From: CAJXVA01 sp963761755
GTDB lineage: Bacteria > Myxococcota_A > Polyangia > Nannocystales > Nannocystaceae
Direction: 5' to 3'
DNA length: 64,000 bases
Assembly (NCBI GenBank): GCA_963761755.1
Contig: CAVXIC010000012.1
Location: 310,001 to 374,000 of the forward strand
A program made the position numbers and the translations under genes. The stretch's first letter is position 1. Every line of letters begins with the position of its first letter. The notes under the pieces were generated by a model. The model was not told the DNA's origin. It saw only the letters and a program-made list of their open reading frames with translations, and did no database searches. Positions 16,777 to 27,529 of the stretch are shown here, piece by piece.

Positions 16777-19182
16777 TCAGTTGATCTTCACGTTGGGGGC
16801 ACCGATGTTGACCGCGCCCATGCCCGTCAACTCCACGGTCGGGCTGCACAGCTTGGCAGATGTTGCGGTCAGCTCGAGCGTGGAGGGGCCGGCGCCGAGC
16901 GAGATGTTCCCGCCGCTGCCTTCGATCCCGGTCGCGATCTCGAGCTTGGCGGCGCTGCCTTGCGCGATCACGCTGCCACCGACCACCGCCGCGTCCGTCG
17001 TCAGCTCGACCGAAGCACCGGCCGAGCTGCGCGCCAGGACCTTGTCGCTGAGGTCGAGCACGCTCTGGCTCCCGGAGGTGAGCCGAAGCTCGTCGTCCAT
17101 CGCGATGCTGCTGCCGATGATCGACGCGATGCTCATCTTGCCCGCTTGGTCCATGTCGACCGCCACGCCCGCGCCGGCGGTCGCGATCGCGAGGCCGGCG
17201 TGGAGGTCCAGTCGGGTCCCGTTGCCGGCGACGAGCGTGATCGCGGTGGGCGTGAGCACGATCGAGGTCCCGCCGCACTCCAGGGAGATCGACTGCGGGG
17301 CGGTGATCGTGATGTTTTGAAGCTCGGAGGTGACGGTGATGTCCCCCTGCACGCTCAACGCGTGGTTGGACGGTCCGGCGCTCGCGCTTCCGTCCGGAGG
17401 GGGCGGGGCCCCCACGGTGATCGTCTGATCCCCGGTGACGTCGACCACCCGCGAGCCGCCGACCGAGACGCTCTGGTCGCTGCCGACCGAGACGTTCTGG
17501 GTGGCGCCGACGCTCTGACTGTGGGCGTGCTCGACCCGCTCGTTGTGATCGCGCTGGGCGTGGAAGTAGACCTCCTCTTGCCCCGCCGCGTCGTCGAACC
17601 GCAGCTCGTTGAACCCATCGCCGCCCGGCGTGCTCTGGGTCTTGATGCCGCTTTGCGTCTTGTTGCCCGGCAGGACGTAGGGCGGCATGTGTCTGCCGTT
17701 GTAGACGGAGCCGACGCAGACCGGGCGGTCGGGGTCACCATCGAGGAAGTTGACGAGCACCTCCATCCCGACCCGCGGAATGAACTGGGTGCCGAAGCCC
17801 GCACCGCCCCAGCTCTGCACCACGCGGAGCCAGCAGCTGGTGTCGTCGTCGCGGTCGCGTTGCTCGCGGTCCCAGTGCATCCGGACCTTGATGCGTCCGT
17901 ACTCGTCGGTGTGAATCTCCTCGCCGGACGGGCCGACCACGGTCGCGGTCTGGACACCGTAGACGCGAGGACGGGACAGGGCCGCGGGCGCGAACGGCTG
18001 TTCGATGGAGGCGCAGAGGAACCGGTTGTCGTAGCTGGAATCCTCGGTGCCGCCGTCCTCGACGTCGGCGCCGTCGGCTTGGTGGCTGACCCGCAGGCAG
18101 TAGTACGGACCGTTGAGCTCGGTGTCGGGGTGACCGTCGAGCTCGAAGGTGGCGCCCGGTGTCATGCTCAGGACGTTGGAGAGGCCATCGAAGACGCTGG
18201 CGTCCAGGGCGAGCCGAGCCTGGCTGCGCTCGAGGCGATCGGCGGTGTCGTCCATGTGCGGTCCGTCGCCGCCCGCTTCCTCTTGAAGGCGGCGCCCGCC
18301 CTGCGCATATCGCTCTCCGACGAACCGTGGAGCGTGCACTTCGGGCTGGACACGGGCCCCCAATGGCCCTGGACTGGCTTGTTTCCAGTCCCACTGCTCG
18401 AGCTCACCATGTGCGGGGACCACGCGGTGCCGCCACGCGAAGGCGGCGATCGTCTCGAGGTCGGCGAGCTCTCCTCGGTCGCCGCGGACCGGAACGTGCT
18501 GAGGCGCCGGCGAACCGTCGAGCCCTTCGACCGCCCGCAGCACCGAACCGAACCGTCCGTGGTCGTCGTACAGCACGGTGCGTTCTCCCGAGGCGTCGGC
18601 TTCGAAGGCGATCGTGATGCCCTCTTCGGCCAGGACTCGCTGCATGAAGCGAAGGTCGGACTCTTCGTACTGCACGCAGTAGTCGCGCGCGGGGTAGTCC
18701 CGGGCGAGGCGACTGACGTCGAGCTCACCGCCGCGCGGGGTGAGGGTGTCTCGCACGACGTCTTGGGCGATCTCGACGACGCTCTGGTCTTGGAAGATTC
18801 GGCTGCGCTTGGTGTGGCCCAGGAGCGAGAGCGCGGGACCGATGATGAGCCTCGCGTGATAGGCCTCGGCGAAGGAACCGACGTACTCCGTGGTGAGCAC
18901 GATGCCGTGAAAGAAGCGCCCATCATTCTCCGCCGGGTTGGCGGCGTCCTCGCGAATCATGTGCAGGTCGAACTCCGCGCCCGCCAGGCGCGATGGATCG
19001 AACTGCGGATGGTCGGTCGTGACCTCGATGGTCAGGACCCACGGCTCGCCGAGCTCCTCGCGGACGTCGACGGTCCGAACGCGCAAGAAGACACCCTCGA
19101 GTTCCATGGGCTCGGGGTGAGGTCCCCACGCGGGTGCCAGCAGCGAGGCGTGGTACTGGATGAGCGGGAGTGCCGAGTCCAT
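16777..19182 (-). CDS. vgrG: Type VI secretion tip protein VgrG
   Basis: An 801-residue VgrG (TssI) spike protein. The gp27-like base includes HGIVLTTEYVG, RIFQDQSVVEIAQDV and the hallmark RDYCVQYEESDLRFMQRVLAEEG. The gp5-like OB domain contains VGPSGEEIHTDEYGRIKVRMHWDR, WLRVVQSWGGAGFG and FIPRVGMEVLVNFLDGDPDRPVCVGSVYNG. The rest is a long beta-helical needle with repetitive Val/Thr/Ile/Gly strands, ending VNIGAPNVKIN. No toxin or peptidoglycan-binding extension is fused to the tip, so effectors must be carried as cargo. ATG 19182. No other T6SS structural genes (tssB, tssC, hcp, clpV) occur in the window, making this an orphan vgrG locus. Confidence 0.96.
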   Translation of the reverse strand: MDSALPLIQYHASLLAPAWGPHPEPMELEGVFLRVRTVDVREELGEPWVLTIEVTTDHPQFDPSRLAGAEFDLHMIREDAANPAENDGRFFHGIVLTTEYVGSFAEAYHARLIIGPALSLLGHTKRSRIFQDQSVVEIAQDVVRDTLTPRGGELDVSRLARDYPARDYCVQYEESDLRFMQRVLAEEGITIAFEADASGERTVLYDDHGRFGSVLRAVEGLDGSPAPQHVPVRGDRGELADLETIAAFAWRHRVVPAHGELEQWDWKQASPGPLGARVQPEVHAPRFVGERYAQGGRRLQEEAGGDGPHMDDTADRLERSQARLALDASVFDGLSNVLSMTPGATFELDGHPDTELNGPYYCLRVSHQADGADVEDGGTEDSSYDNRFLCASIEQPFAPAALSRPRVYGVQTATVVGPSGEEIHTDEYGRIKVRMHWDREQRDRDDDTSCWLRVVQSWGGAGFGTQFIPRVGMEVLVNFLDGDPDRPVCVGSVYNGRHMPPYVLPGNKTQSGIKTQSTPGGDGFNELRFDDAAGQEEVYFHAQRDHNERVEHAHSQSVGATQNVSVGSDQSVSVGGSRVVDVTGDQTITVGAPPPPDGSASAGPSNHALSVQGDITVTSELQNITITAPQSISLECGGTSIVLTPTAITLVAGNGTRLDLHAGLAIATAGAGVAVDMDQAGKMSIASIIGSSIAMDDELRLTSGSQSVLDLSDKVLARSSAGASVELTTDAAVVGGSVIAQGSAAKLEIATGIEGSGGNISLGAGPSTLELTATSAKLCSPTVELTGMGAVNIGAPNVKIN

Positions 19183-19251
19183 GGCGAGCCGCCCGAAGTG
19201 TATCGACTTTTTCTGGCGCGCCGCCGCACCCTGTCCGCAGCGTCCGTATGG

Positions 19252-19267
19252 TTGACGGGCCGGTCAA
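19252..19267. promoter_or_regulatory. Operator-like inverted repeat upstream of vgrG
   Basis: TTGACGGGCCGGTCAA is palindromic at 14 of 16 positions. It lies about 70 bases upstream of the vgrG start (minus strand) and about 190 bases before the divergent LuxR-type gene. No matching regulator is known; this is a sequence-only suggestion. Confidence 0.4.
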
Positions 19268-19455
19268 ATAAGGATCCGGACGCCCGAACGGCGGGATTCG
19301 CCGGCGCGCGGTAGGTACAGCGGGGCATGGCGCCTCGTCAAGCCCGACGTGCGCGAGAGCCCATTCGTGCGCCTGACCTGTCCGACGCGGCCAGATGCGA
19401 AGATTTGCGGGGTGGCCGCGGGTTCTTGGTTTCAGCGTGTCCACGCGCTTGGAAA

Positions 19456-19863
19456 ATGCGTATCCTCCTCGCCGTGAAGCTCGATCCGGACAAGCTCACC
19501 GATGCGCTCGTCGAAGCGTACGACCTGACCCCCGCGCAGCGGCAGGTCATCTACTTCACGCTCATGGGACAGACCATGGCGCAGATCTCCACGCGCACCG
19601 GGAAAGCGATCCGCACGATCAAGCTGCATCGCACCGAAGCGTTCGCGCGACTCGGCGTCGGTTCGACCGGCGACTTGTGGGGGTTGCTCTTCAAGATGGC
19701 AGGCCATGAACTCGAGCCGCTCTCGGATCATCCGGTGCGGTGGGAAGAGCTGTTCAAGACCTGCGGAGACACCGTCGACATCGACCGCATCATGCGGTTG
19801 ACCGGTCGCCCGCGACGGATCGTCATCAAGAAGCTCACCGAGTTCGGCTACGACGTCGCCTGA
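19456..19863 (+). CDS. LuxR-type helix-turn-helix regulator
   Basis: A 135-residue protein dominated by a GerE/LuxR HTH: DLTPAQRQVIYFTLMGQTMAQISTRTGKAIRTIKLHRTEAFARLGVGS. The family-typical sequence of TP..Q at the first helix and the IRTIKLHR recognition helix are both clear. No receiver or ligand-binding domain precedes it. The C-terminal ~60 residues (WEELFKTCGDTVDIDRIMRLTGRPRRIVIKKLTEFGYDV) form a second helical module. Start ATG 19456; a GTG at 19474 is an alternative. The gene is divergent from vgrG and convergent with the kinase genes, so it could control vgrG, but this is inferred only from position. Confidence 0.8.
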   Translation: MRILLAVKLDPDKLTDALVEAYDLTPAQRQVIYFTLMGQTMAQISTRTGKAIRTIKLHRTEAFARLGVGSTGDLWGLLFKMAGHELEPLSDHPVRWEELFKTCGDTVDIDRIMRLTGRPRRIVIKKLTEFGYDVA

Positions 19864-19924
19864 CCTGGGCCGGATCTGGGCGGCCTGCCGGTCTGGCCCG
19901 TGTCTGGGCGTCTTCTTCTGATTC

Positions 19925-19948
19925 ACACCGCGCTTTCGAGCGCGGTGT
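19925..19948. terminator. Perfect 10-bp hairpin with UUCG tetraloop
   Basis: ACACCGCGCT pairs perfectly with AGCGCGGTGT around a TTCG loop, an exceptionally stable RNA hairpin. It lies 60 bases after the stop of the LuxR-type gene and before the convergent kinase gene. There is no T-tract, so it may act as a transcript-end stabiliser or as a bidirectional terminator. Confidence 0.7.
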
Positions 19949-19954
19949 CTTCGA

Positions 19955-20042
19955 TTCGGCGCCTCGCCGTTCGGCGCCTCGCAGTTTGGCGCCTCGCCGT
20001 TCGGCGCCTCGCAGTTCGGCGCCTCGCAGTTCGGCGCCTCGC

Positions 20043-20044
<2 letters not shown>
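19955..20044. repeat. 15-bp tandem repeat, six copies
   Basis: Six head-to-tail units of TTCGGCGCCTCGC(A/C)G at 19955, 19970, 19985, 20000, 20015 and 20030. Unit 3 starts TTTGG and the last unit ends CTC. The last unit overlaps the stop codon of the convergent kinase gene (20043-20045). Confidence 0.95.
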
Positions 20045-21686
<1,642 letters not shown>

Positions 21687-21693
21687 CGAGGCG

Positions 21694-23286
21694 CTACTCC
21701 GAGGTTTCGTTGGTGTCGTCGGTTTGCAGGATGAAGTAGGCCGCGGCGCCGGCGGCACTCAACGCGAGCATCAGCCCCGCGACGAACATCAGCACGGTCT
21801 TGACCGCGCTGCGCTCGTGGACGACGAAGCGAGTCATCGAGGGCTCGTTGGGCTCGTGGGGCCGAACGACGCCCGGATTCGGCGCCATCACTTGGGGAGC
21901 CATCGGGGCGTAGGCGCGGGCGTGGGGCTGGGCGAATCCTGAGGGCGGCGCCGCGCGGTGCGGTGCGCCGTGCTGCTGGGGTGGAGCGATGAACGCGGTG
22001 CCCTCCTCGGGCTCGAAACTCGGCGAGGCCGCGACGCCCGGTCCCGAGCCGTGCTGCGGGTTGGGCAGGAACGCCGTGGGCTCTTGAATCGGCAGTGCTG
22101 CGGCGGGACCCGGAGACGGAAGCACGCTCCTCGAATCTGGCGCGAGGGCGCCCGGTGGCAGGCCGCCTCCATCGATGAACATCGTGCGTTCGGGTGGCGC
22201 TTGCGGCTGGTGAGCATGGTGAGCATGGGGAGCTTGCTGGACCGGTGCCGAAGCCAGCGGCGCCGGCATGGCCGGGCTGGGCGCTGCCACGCTCGGCGGC
22301 GGCGTCGAGGTGGGGCTCGGCGCCATCGAGGACGCGCTGCTGGGCTCCACCGCCGAGCGTGGCCGGGTCGACCCCATCAGGCTGCCGACCACCTGCGACA
22401 GCTCCACGCGGCAATCCCGGTAGCCCCGGAACTGCCCCAGCATGTCCAGCGCGGCCGCGGCCGACTGGGGGCGTGCGGCAGGATCGGCCGCGAGAAGGCT
22501 CTGACGAAGCCGCTCCAGCTCCGGCGCGACCGGTGCGCGCAGGCTGGGTGCCAGTCCTCGCATCACCTGCGCGTGCAGCTGCCGGTCGTCCTTGAAGTCC
22601 CCGCGAAACCGCCTGCCGTCGAGCAGCTCGTGCAGCAAGGCGCCGACGCCGAACAGGTCGAGCGTGGGGGCCTTGGTGCGCGAGGTCAGCTGCTCGGGCG
22701 CCATGTATCGCAGCTTGCCCTTGACGTGCAGGCCCGAGCTCTCCTCGATCACCGTGTGCGCCACGCCGAAATCGAGCAGCTTGACGTCGCCGGAGGTCGA
22801 GACCAGCACGTTTTGCGGAGACACGTCTCGGTGGACGATGCCCAGGGGGGCTCCGCTGGGGTCGGTGAGCTGGTGTGCGTAGCTCAGCGCGTGCAGCAGC
22901 TGGCCGATCACGAACGCGACCATGGATGCGCGAACATCCGCGTTGTCGATCAGCTTGAGGGCCTCGCGAAGTCGCACGAGGTTGATGCCCTCGATCCACT
23001 CCATGACCAAAAAGCTGATGCCGCCGTCCTCGCCCTCGTCGAACACTTGGACGATGTTTGAGTGGCTCATCAAGCCGGAGACCTCGGCCTCCATGCGGAA
23101 CATGCGGCTGTACCGCGGCTCGCCGGCGAGGTGGGGCAAGATGACCTTGAAGGCGACCGCCCGACCTCGGCCCGTGGCTTTCCGGGCGAGCCAGACCTCC
23201 GCCATGCCGCCCTTGCCCGCGCGACGAATGAGCTGGTAGCCGCCGACCACGTCGTCGGCGGCGAATGCCGAGCGTCCCGAACTCAC
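21694..23286 (-). CDS. Ser/Thr protein kinase with long disordered linker and C-terminal membrane anchor
   Basis: A 530-residue kinase. From GTG 23286: loop RRAGKGGMAEVWLA near 21-35, catalytic Lys 47, HRD 152-154 followed by VSPQN, DFG 172-174, then RYMAPEQL. It belongs to the HRDVSPQN myxobacterial subgroup. About 190 residues rich in Pro/Ala/Ser/Gln (including HAHHAHQ) link it to one C-terminal transmembrane helix (TVLMFVAGLMLALSAAGAAAYFIL) and a very short outside tail. The linker contains two or three repeats of a (T/R)xF(I/L)xPP-like pattern that could be autophosphorylation sites. An earlier GTG (23358) is possible. The upstream kinase stops at 23369 and the next starts 7 bases after this stop, so the three are one operon. 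Confidence 0.9.
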   Translation of the reverse strand: MSSGRSAFAADDVVGGYQLIRRAGKGGMAEVWLARKATGRGRAVAFKVILPHLAGEPRYSRMFRMEAEVSGLMSHSNIVQVFDEGEDGGISFLVMEWIEGINLVRLREALKLIDNADVRASMVAFVIGQLLHALSYAHQLTDPSGAPLGIVHRDVSPQNVLVSTSGDVKLLDFGVAHTVIEESSGLHVKGKLRYMAPEQLTSRTKAPTLDLFGVGALLHELLDGRRFRGDFKDDRQLHAQVMRGLAPSLRAPVAPELERLRQSLLAADPAARPQSAAAALDMLGQFRGYRDCRVELSQVVGSLMGSTRPRSAVEPSSASSMAPSPTSTPPPSVAAPSPAMPAPLASAPVQQAPHAHHAHQPQAPPERTMFIDGGGLPPGALAPDSRSVLPSPGPAAALPIQEPTAFLPNPQHGSGPGVAASPSFEPEEGTAFIAPPQQHGAPHRAAPPSGFAQPHARAYAPMAPQVMAPNPGVVRPHEPNEPSMTRFVVHERSAVKTVLMFVAGLMLALSAAGAAAYFILQTDDTNETSE

Positions 23287-23368
23287 GCGGGCAGGCTCCG
23301 AAGGACCGGGGAAGAATGCGTGGGCGTCATGCGCGTCGCCCCCATCGTCGCGCTCCACGGCCCGGAGG

Positions 23369-26300
23369 TCAAAGCGGAAGGGAGCGGCCGGACATCGGCT
23401 CGCGGAGCGCGTCGAGGGGAAGCTCGACGAGCGTTCGGGACCGGAGCCAGCGCAGGAACGCGTCGGGTCGCCGCGGGATCGCGTGGTCCCACAGGCGGAG
23501 TTCGTTCGGACCGACGACATCGACCCAGCCCCCGGTGCTGCGCCAGGCTCGCTTCTGTCGAGGCCGGGGCAGGGTCTGGCGGTACCCGTGGTCAACGTCG
23601 AGGAGCGTGGCTTCGGGCGCGCCGAGCTCGGCTGCCCACAGTTGCGCACCCGACGGGGACCCATGAAGTTCGGGGGCGGCCAGACCCTCGAGGACGTCAT
23701 CGGGCAGCTGGAGGAAGTGGTCGGCGCGCAGGGGCCACAGCAGCGCCCGACCCTCGGCGGTGACCACGACGACGGCATCCCGCTGGGCGGTGGCCAACAC
23801 GCGCTGCAGTCCATCTTCCTCGAACAAGCGGTGGAGGTCGCCGCCGTCGTCCACCTGCTCTACGTAGAGCGCGGGGGCGCCCGCCCCGGGGCTGTACGTG
23901 GCGATCCGCAGGGCACCGTCTTCGGTGATCGCCGCGGCGAGCGGGAGGCGGCGCTGTTGGGGCGCATAGCGCTGGCGGAGGTTCGCGGCCGGGCGCCACA
24001 GCGTCACGTGCCCCCCGTGGTCGAGCGCGATCGCGGCACCCCCTTGGGACACGTGCATCGCGACCGGCCGGCCGTCGGTCTTGCCCAGCACCGACGCCGG
24101 ACCGCCGTCGGTCGGGTGCATGGAGAGGTCGCACGCGCGGACGTCGGCACCGCAGCCCAGCTTGACGAGCACGGTGTCGTCGCTGGACCACCGCATGGGC
24201 CCCGGCTGCGGGTCGGAGACCTGAGCGAGCTCGACCTGCGAAGGTGGATCGTCGAGGTCGAGGAGCGAGACCTCTCCGGCGGGAGTCTCGAGCGCGAGAC
24301 GGTCGCCGCGGGTCGATGGTGAGACGCCGTGGATCGGTCGACCGAGCGTCGCGACGCGCTCGGGCCGGCCACCGTCGTCGATCGCGAACACCGACCCGGC
24401 CGCGCTGACGGCCCACACCCGAGCGTCGTACGCGTGCACGCTGACGACCTCGGTGCCCTCCGGGAGCATGACGCGAAGGTCGCCTGCCGCGCGCAGGCCG
24501 TCTGGCTCGGCGCCGACTCTCCACGCGCGGAGCCGGCGGCCATGCGACGCCGCAACCCAGGTGCCGCGGTCGGAGAGGGCGAGCGGGCCCAGGCCCCGGG
24601 AGTCTTCGAGCACGAGCCCCGAGACCGACAGCGGTCCGGCTTCGGCGCGCTGCAGCCGGACGTCACCTGCGGCGGAGACGCGCTTGGCGTCGCTGGGAAA
24701 GGGGGAATCGACCGGCGTGCCCTTGTCGCCGTCCCACGCGGTCAGGCCCCGCTCGATCTGCGCGACGATGAAGCCCTCGGGCTGGACCCACGTCAGCGCT
24801 TCGATCGCCTGATCGGTCCCCGCCGTCCGATGCGTCTGTCGGTCGAGGAACCACAGCGCCACGCGGCCGCTGGTGTCGCCCGATGCGAGCGTCGGCTCGT
24901 CCGGGGCGAAGGCCAACGCCGAGATCGGCGCGGCGTGTTCCCGAAGCGTCTGCGTTTCTTTCGGACCGTGGAGGATCACCACGCCGTCGCCGGTTCCGAC
25001 CGCCCAACGTGCACCTCCGTCGGTGGCGATGCGGGTGAGCTCTCCGGCATCTTCGCGCCGCAAGGAGGGCGAAGCTGCCCCGGCCGGTAGCGTCGCAACC
25101 ACGCCGCCGCGCAGGATGACGCGGAGCGTGCCGTCGTCGTGGAAGGCCGCATCGATCGCGTCGTCGGTGAAGTGAAGGTGCTCGGCCGAGCTTGGATCGG
25201 TCACCGTCCAGCGGATGACGTCGCCGGCGTCGGTCACCGCGGCGAGATGATCGGAGTCGGGGGCGAAGGTCAGCCGCGTCGCGGCGGCGGGCGTGTGGAG
25301 CGTGGCGAAGACCGGGCCCTGCCGCATCGCGTCGGCGGCGATGCTTCGCGCGACGGGGATCCAGTCGGGCTCGTCGGGCGACAGGTGCGCGAGGGATGCA
25401 AGGGCTGCGCTCGGGCTGGGGCTGTCGAGCGCGTAGTCGATGACCAGGTCGTTCCACCGCTGGGCCGTCGTTCGCGTGCGGAGCCGGTCCAGCTCCTCCT
25501 GGGCCGTGGAGCGCCTCGCGGCATCGAAGCCCACGCGAACCTCCACACTCTCGGCGATCAGCGGCTCGTCCTGAACGTTGGACCACGCGACCCATCCCCC
25601 GACGGCTGCGGCCGTCAAAGCGATGGCCCACGCGACCCGTCTCCAGGGCCTCGCCGGGGCCGGGAGGCGCAGCGCAGCGAGCAGCGCCTCCATCGTCGGG
25701 TAGCGCTGGGCTGGGTCGACGCACAGGCCGCGCGCGAGGACGCGATGAACCTCCGGCGGCACCGCCGTGTAGCGCGGCGCCGGTTCGACCTTGCCGCCGA
25801 GCACGTTGGCCCGCAGCTCGTCGAGGTGTTCTCCTGCGAAGGCCCGGTACCCGTACAGCGCTTCGAACAGCGACGCGCAGAACGAGAACTGGTCGGTCCG
25901 CGCGTCGGTCTCCCGCGCGGCGTGCTGCTCGGGAGCCATGTACGCCGGCGTGCCCATGACGACGCCCGAGTGCGTGAGAGAGGACGCCAGCGCGCCGGTG
26001 ACGTCGGCGGCCTCGCCACCGTCGTCCGTCTGCACGGCGCCCGCGATGCTCCCGTCGGTGCGCGCCAGCCCGAAGTCGACCACCCGGACCGCGAGGTCGG
26101 ACGCGCGGACGAGGACATTGTCGGCTTTGAAGTCGCGGTGCACGATGCCCGCCCCGTGCGCGGCACACAGTCCGTGACCCGCGTCGCGATAGCGGGCGAG
26201 GATCTCTCGCCAGTCTCGTGAGGGCTGCCACTGCTTGAGCGTGCTGCCCTCGACGTACTCCATCGCGATGAAGACCTCGTCGTCGTGGGTTCCAACCTCG

Positions 26301-26716
26301 TAGACCTGAACGACGCTGCGGTGGGAGAGTCGGGCGATCGCCTGCGCTTCGCGGAGCAACCGCTGCCGAGCGAACGCCGAGACGCGGGCGTGCCCGGGGC
26401 GCAGCAGCTTGACGGCGACCTTGCGGTCCAGCTTGTCGTCGTAGGCGGCGTAGACCAGACCCATTCCGCCCGCGCCGATCCGCTTGATCACCACGTAGCG
26501 TCCGATGCGCACCGGATCGAGGTGTCCGGCGCCGCGCGCTGCAACCGTCCCGGGCTTGGCCTCGGGCTCGGCGGTGTCGGGAGCGTCCGCGAAGAGGCGG
26601 GCCTTGATGCCGGCCCGGAGACTGCCCATCCACTCGACCGACGCATCCGAGGCGGGCGAGGCAGGGCTCGCCCTGGCCTGGCTCGGGGAGAGCGTTGGGT
26701 CAGTCTCCACAGACAC
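23369..26716 (-). CDS. Ser/Thr protein kinase fused to a WD40-like beta-propeller
   Basis: A 1115-residue receptor kinase, first of three tandem kinases. From GTG 26716: loop IKRIGAGGMGLVYAAYD near 77-93, Lys 103, HRD 193-195 (FKADN), DFG 214-216, then AYMAPEQHA. A transmembrane helix follows at about 361-378. The outer ~700 residues carry repeated blade signatures such as RLTFAPDSDHLAAVTDAGDVIRW, ISALAFAPDEPTLASGDTSGRVALW, WVAASHGRRLRAW and AIALDHGGHVTLW. These indicate one or two WD40-type propellers, presumably sensing an extracytoplasmic protein or polymer. The start could also be GTG 26710. No ribosome-binding site is obvious. Confidence 0.92.
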   Translation of the reverse strand: MSVETDPTLSPSQARASPASPASDASVEWMGSLRAGIKARLFADAPDTAEPEAKPGTVAARGAGHLDPVRIGRYVVIKRIGAGGMGLVYAAYDDKLDRKVAVKLLRPGHARVSAFARQRLLREAQAIARLSHRSVVQVYEVGTHDDEVFIAMEYVEGSTLKQWQPSRDWREILARYRDAGHGLCAAHGAGIVHRDFKADNVLVRASDLAVRVVDFGLARTDGSIAGAVQTDDGGEAADVTGALASSLTHSGVVMGTPAYMAPEQHAARETDARTDQFSFCASLFEALYGYRAFAGEHLDELRANVLGGKVEPAPRYTAVPPEVHRVLARGLCVDPAQRYPTMEALLAALRLPAPARPWRRVAWAIALTAAAVGGWVAWSNVQDEPLIAESVEVRVGFDAARRSTAQEELDRLRTRTTAQRWNDLVIDYALDSPSPSAALASLAHLSPDEPDWIPVARSIAADAMRQGPVFATLHTPAAATRLTFAPDSDHLAAVTDAGDVIRWTVTDPSSAEHLHFTDDAIDAAFHDDGTLRVILRGGVVATLPAGAASPSLRREDAGELTRIATDGGARWAVGTGDGVVILHGPKETQTLREHAAPISALAFAPDEPTLASGDTSGRVALWFLDRQTHRTAGTDQAIEALTWVQPEGFIVAQIERGLTAWDGDKGTPVDSPFPSDAKRVSAAGDVRLQRAEAGPLSVSGLVLEDSRGLGPLALSDRGTWVAASHGRRLRAWRVGAEPDGLRAAGDLRVMLPEGTEVVSVHAYDARVWAVSAAGSVFAIDDGGRPERVATLGRPIHGVSPSTRGDRLALETPAGEVSLLDLDDPPSQVELAQVSDPQPGPMRWSSDDTVLVKLGCGADVRACDLSMHPTDGGPASVLGKTDGRPVAMHVSQGGAAIALDHGGHVTLWRPAANLRQRYAPQQRRLPLAAAITEDGALRIATYSPGAGAPALYVEQVDDGGDLHRLFEEDGLQRVLATAQRDAVVVVTAEGRALLWPLRADHFLQLPDDVLEGLAAPELHGSPSGAQLWAAELGAPEATLLDVDHGYRQTLPRPRQKRAWRSTGGWVDVVGPNELRLWDHAIPRRPDAFLRWLRSRTLVELPLDALREPMSGRSLPL

Positions 26717-26839
26717 GTGCCGTAGTTCAGCAGACCCACGGGCCTGGCGTCAGGTTTCATCGCATGTGCCTGTTTACCGCCGCTTTACGCCCGAGAAACG
26801 GTCGTTGGCGATGTGCGCCCGCAGTGTTGGACCACGCCC

Positions 26840-27421
26840 ATGCACACCGTCTCCAAGCTCCTTCGCGTCGTCGGCCTGTCTCTCCCGCTGACCCTCGGTG
26901 CTGGGGTGGCGTCCGCGCAGTCATCCCAGGAGCAGACCGAGCAAGCGGCCCCACCCGCGGCGAAGCAGAGCAAGCAGGCGAAGCAGAGCAAGCAGGCGAA
27001 GCAGAGCAAGCAGGCGAAGCAGACCAAGCAGACCAAGCAGGCGAAGCAGAGCAAGCAGGCCCGTCGTGAGGGGGGCCTGTGCGCGCAGCTGCAGTGTACG
27101 GACGCCCAGGCCGAGCAAATCGGGACGCGGCTGCAGGCCCTTCGCGCACAACTGCAGTCGCAGCGGGTGTCTCAGCAGAGCCTTCAGACCTCGCTGTCCA
27201 GAGAACTCGCCAAGGAGACGCCGAGCAAGAAGGAACTCGCCCGCATTCAGAAGGACTCCGCGCGTCTTCACGCCCACAGCTCCGAGGCGACCATGGACGC
27301 GCTCCTCGACGTGCACGCGCTCCTGGAGTCCGAGCAGCGGGCTCGCCTGTCGGTCCTCGTCGAGCAGCGCGGCCTCCGTCGTGTCCTCAAAGGGCATGGC
27401 GCCAGGCGCCGAAATCGCTGA
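26840..27421 (+). CDS. Secreted Lys/Gln-repeat helical protein (Spy/CpxP-like)
   Basis: A 193-residue predicted periplasmic protein. The signal peptide (residues 1-~26, ending GAGVASA) precedes a Gln/Pro stretch and then 33 residues (42-74) of K-Q-S-K-Q-A repeats encoded by 18-bp units (26963-27061). The rest is a long amphipathic helical hairpin with TDAQAEQIGTRLQALRAQLQSQ, ELAKETPSKKELARIQKDSARLHAHSSEATMDALLDVHALLESEQRARLSVL. This resembles the helical arrangement of Spy/CpxP/ZraP chaperones (LTXXQ group), although the exact motif is altered. ATG 26840 gives the signal peptide. It may be a periplasmic stress chaperone or a polycationic nucleic-acid/polymer binder. It is not obviously in an operon with the next gene (250-base gap). 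Confidence 0.7.
   Translation: MHTVSKLLRVVGLSLPLTLGAGVASAQSSQEQTEQAAPPAAKQSKQAKQSKQAKQSKQAKQTKQTKQAKQSKQARREGGLCAQLQCTDAQAEQIGTRLQALRAQLQSQRVSQQSLQTSLSRELAKETPSKKELARIQKDSARLHAHSSEATMDALLDVHALLESEQRARLSVLVEQRGLRRVLKGHGARRRNR
26963..27061 (+). repeat. In-frame 18-bp repeat encoding KQSKQA
   Basis: Units of AAGCAGAGCAAGCAGGCG repeat three times, then a 27-bp variant containing ACC for AGC (Thr for Ser), then a further 18-bp unit. The array stays in frame with the secreted protein gene, so length changes would not break it. Confidence 0.9.
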
Positions 27422-27505
27422 GCGCGGCAACCTCCGGCGCTCTGGTCGCGCCCCTCGAGCCTCAACCGGCGGACCATGCGGCGGTTGCGCTCGCCCCGCC
27501 GACGA

Positions 27506-27529
27506 GGAACGGAGGAAACCTACATCGTC
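27506..27529 (+). promoter_or_regulatory. Possible ECF-type promoter for the sigma/FecR operon
   Basis: GGAAC at 27506-27510 and CGTC at 27526-27529 are separated by 15 bases, matching the general GGAAC-N15/16-CGTC pattern of many ECF sigma promoters. It lies about 140 bases upstream of the envelope protein gene that heads an operon encoding an ECF sigma factor, so autoregulation is possible. The match is short and may be chance. Confidence 0.35.

Noticed and set aside
16651..19314. An 887-codon plus-strand open frame opposite vgrG.
   Set aside because: The minus strand encodes all VgrG hallmarks; the plus frame shows no domain.
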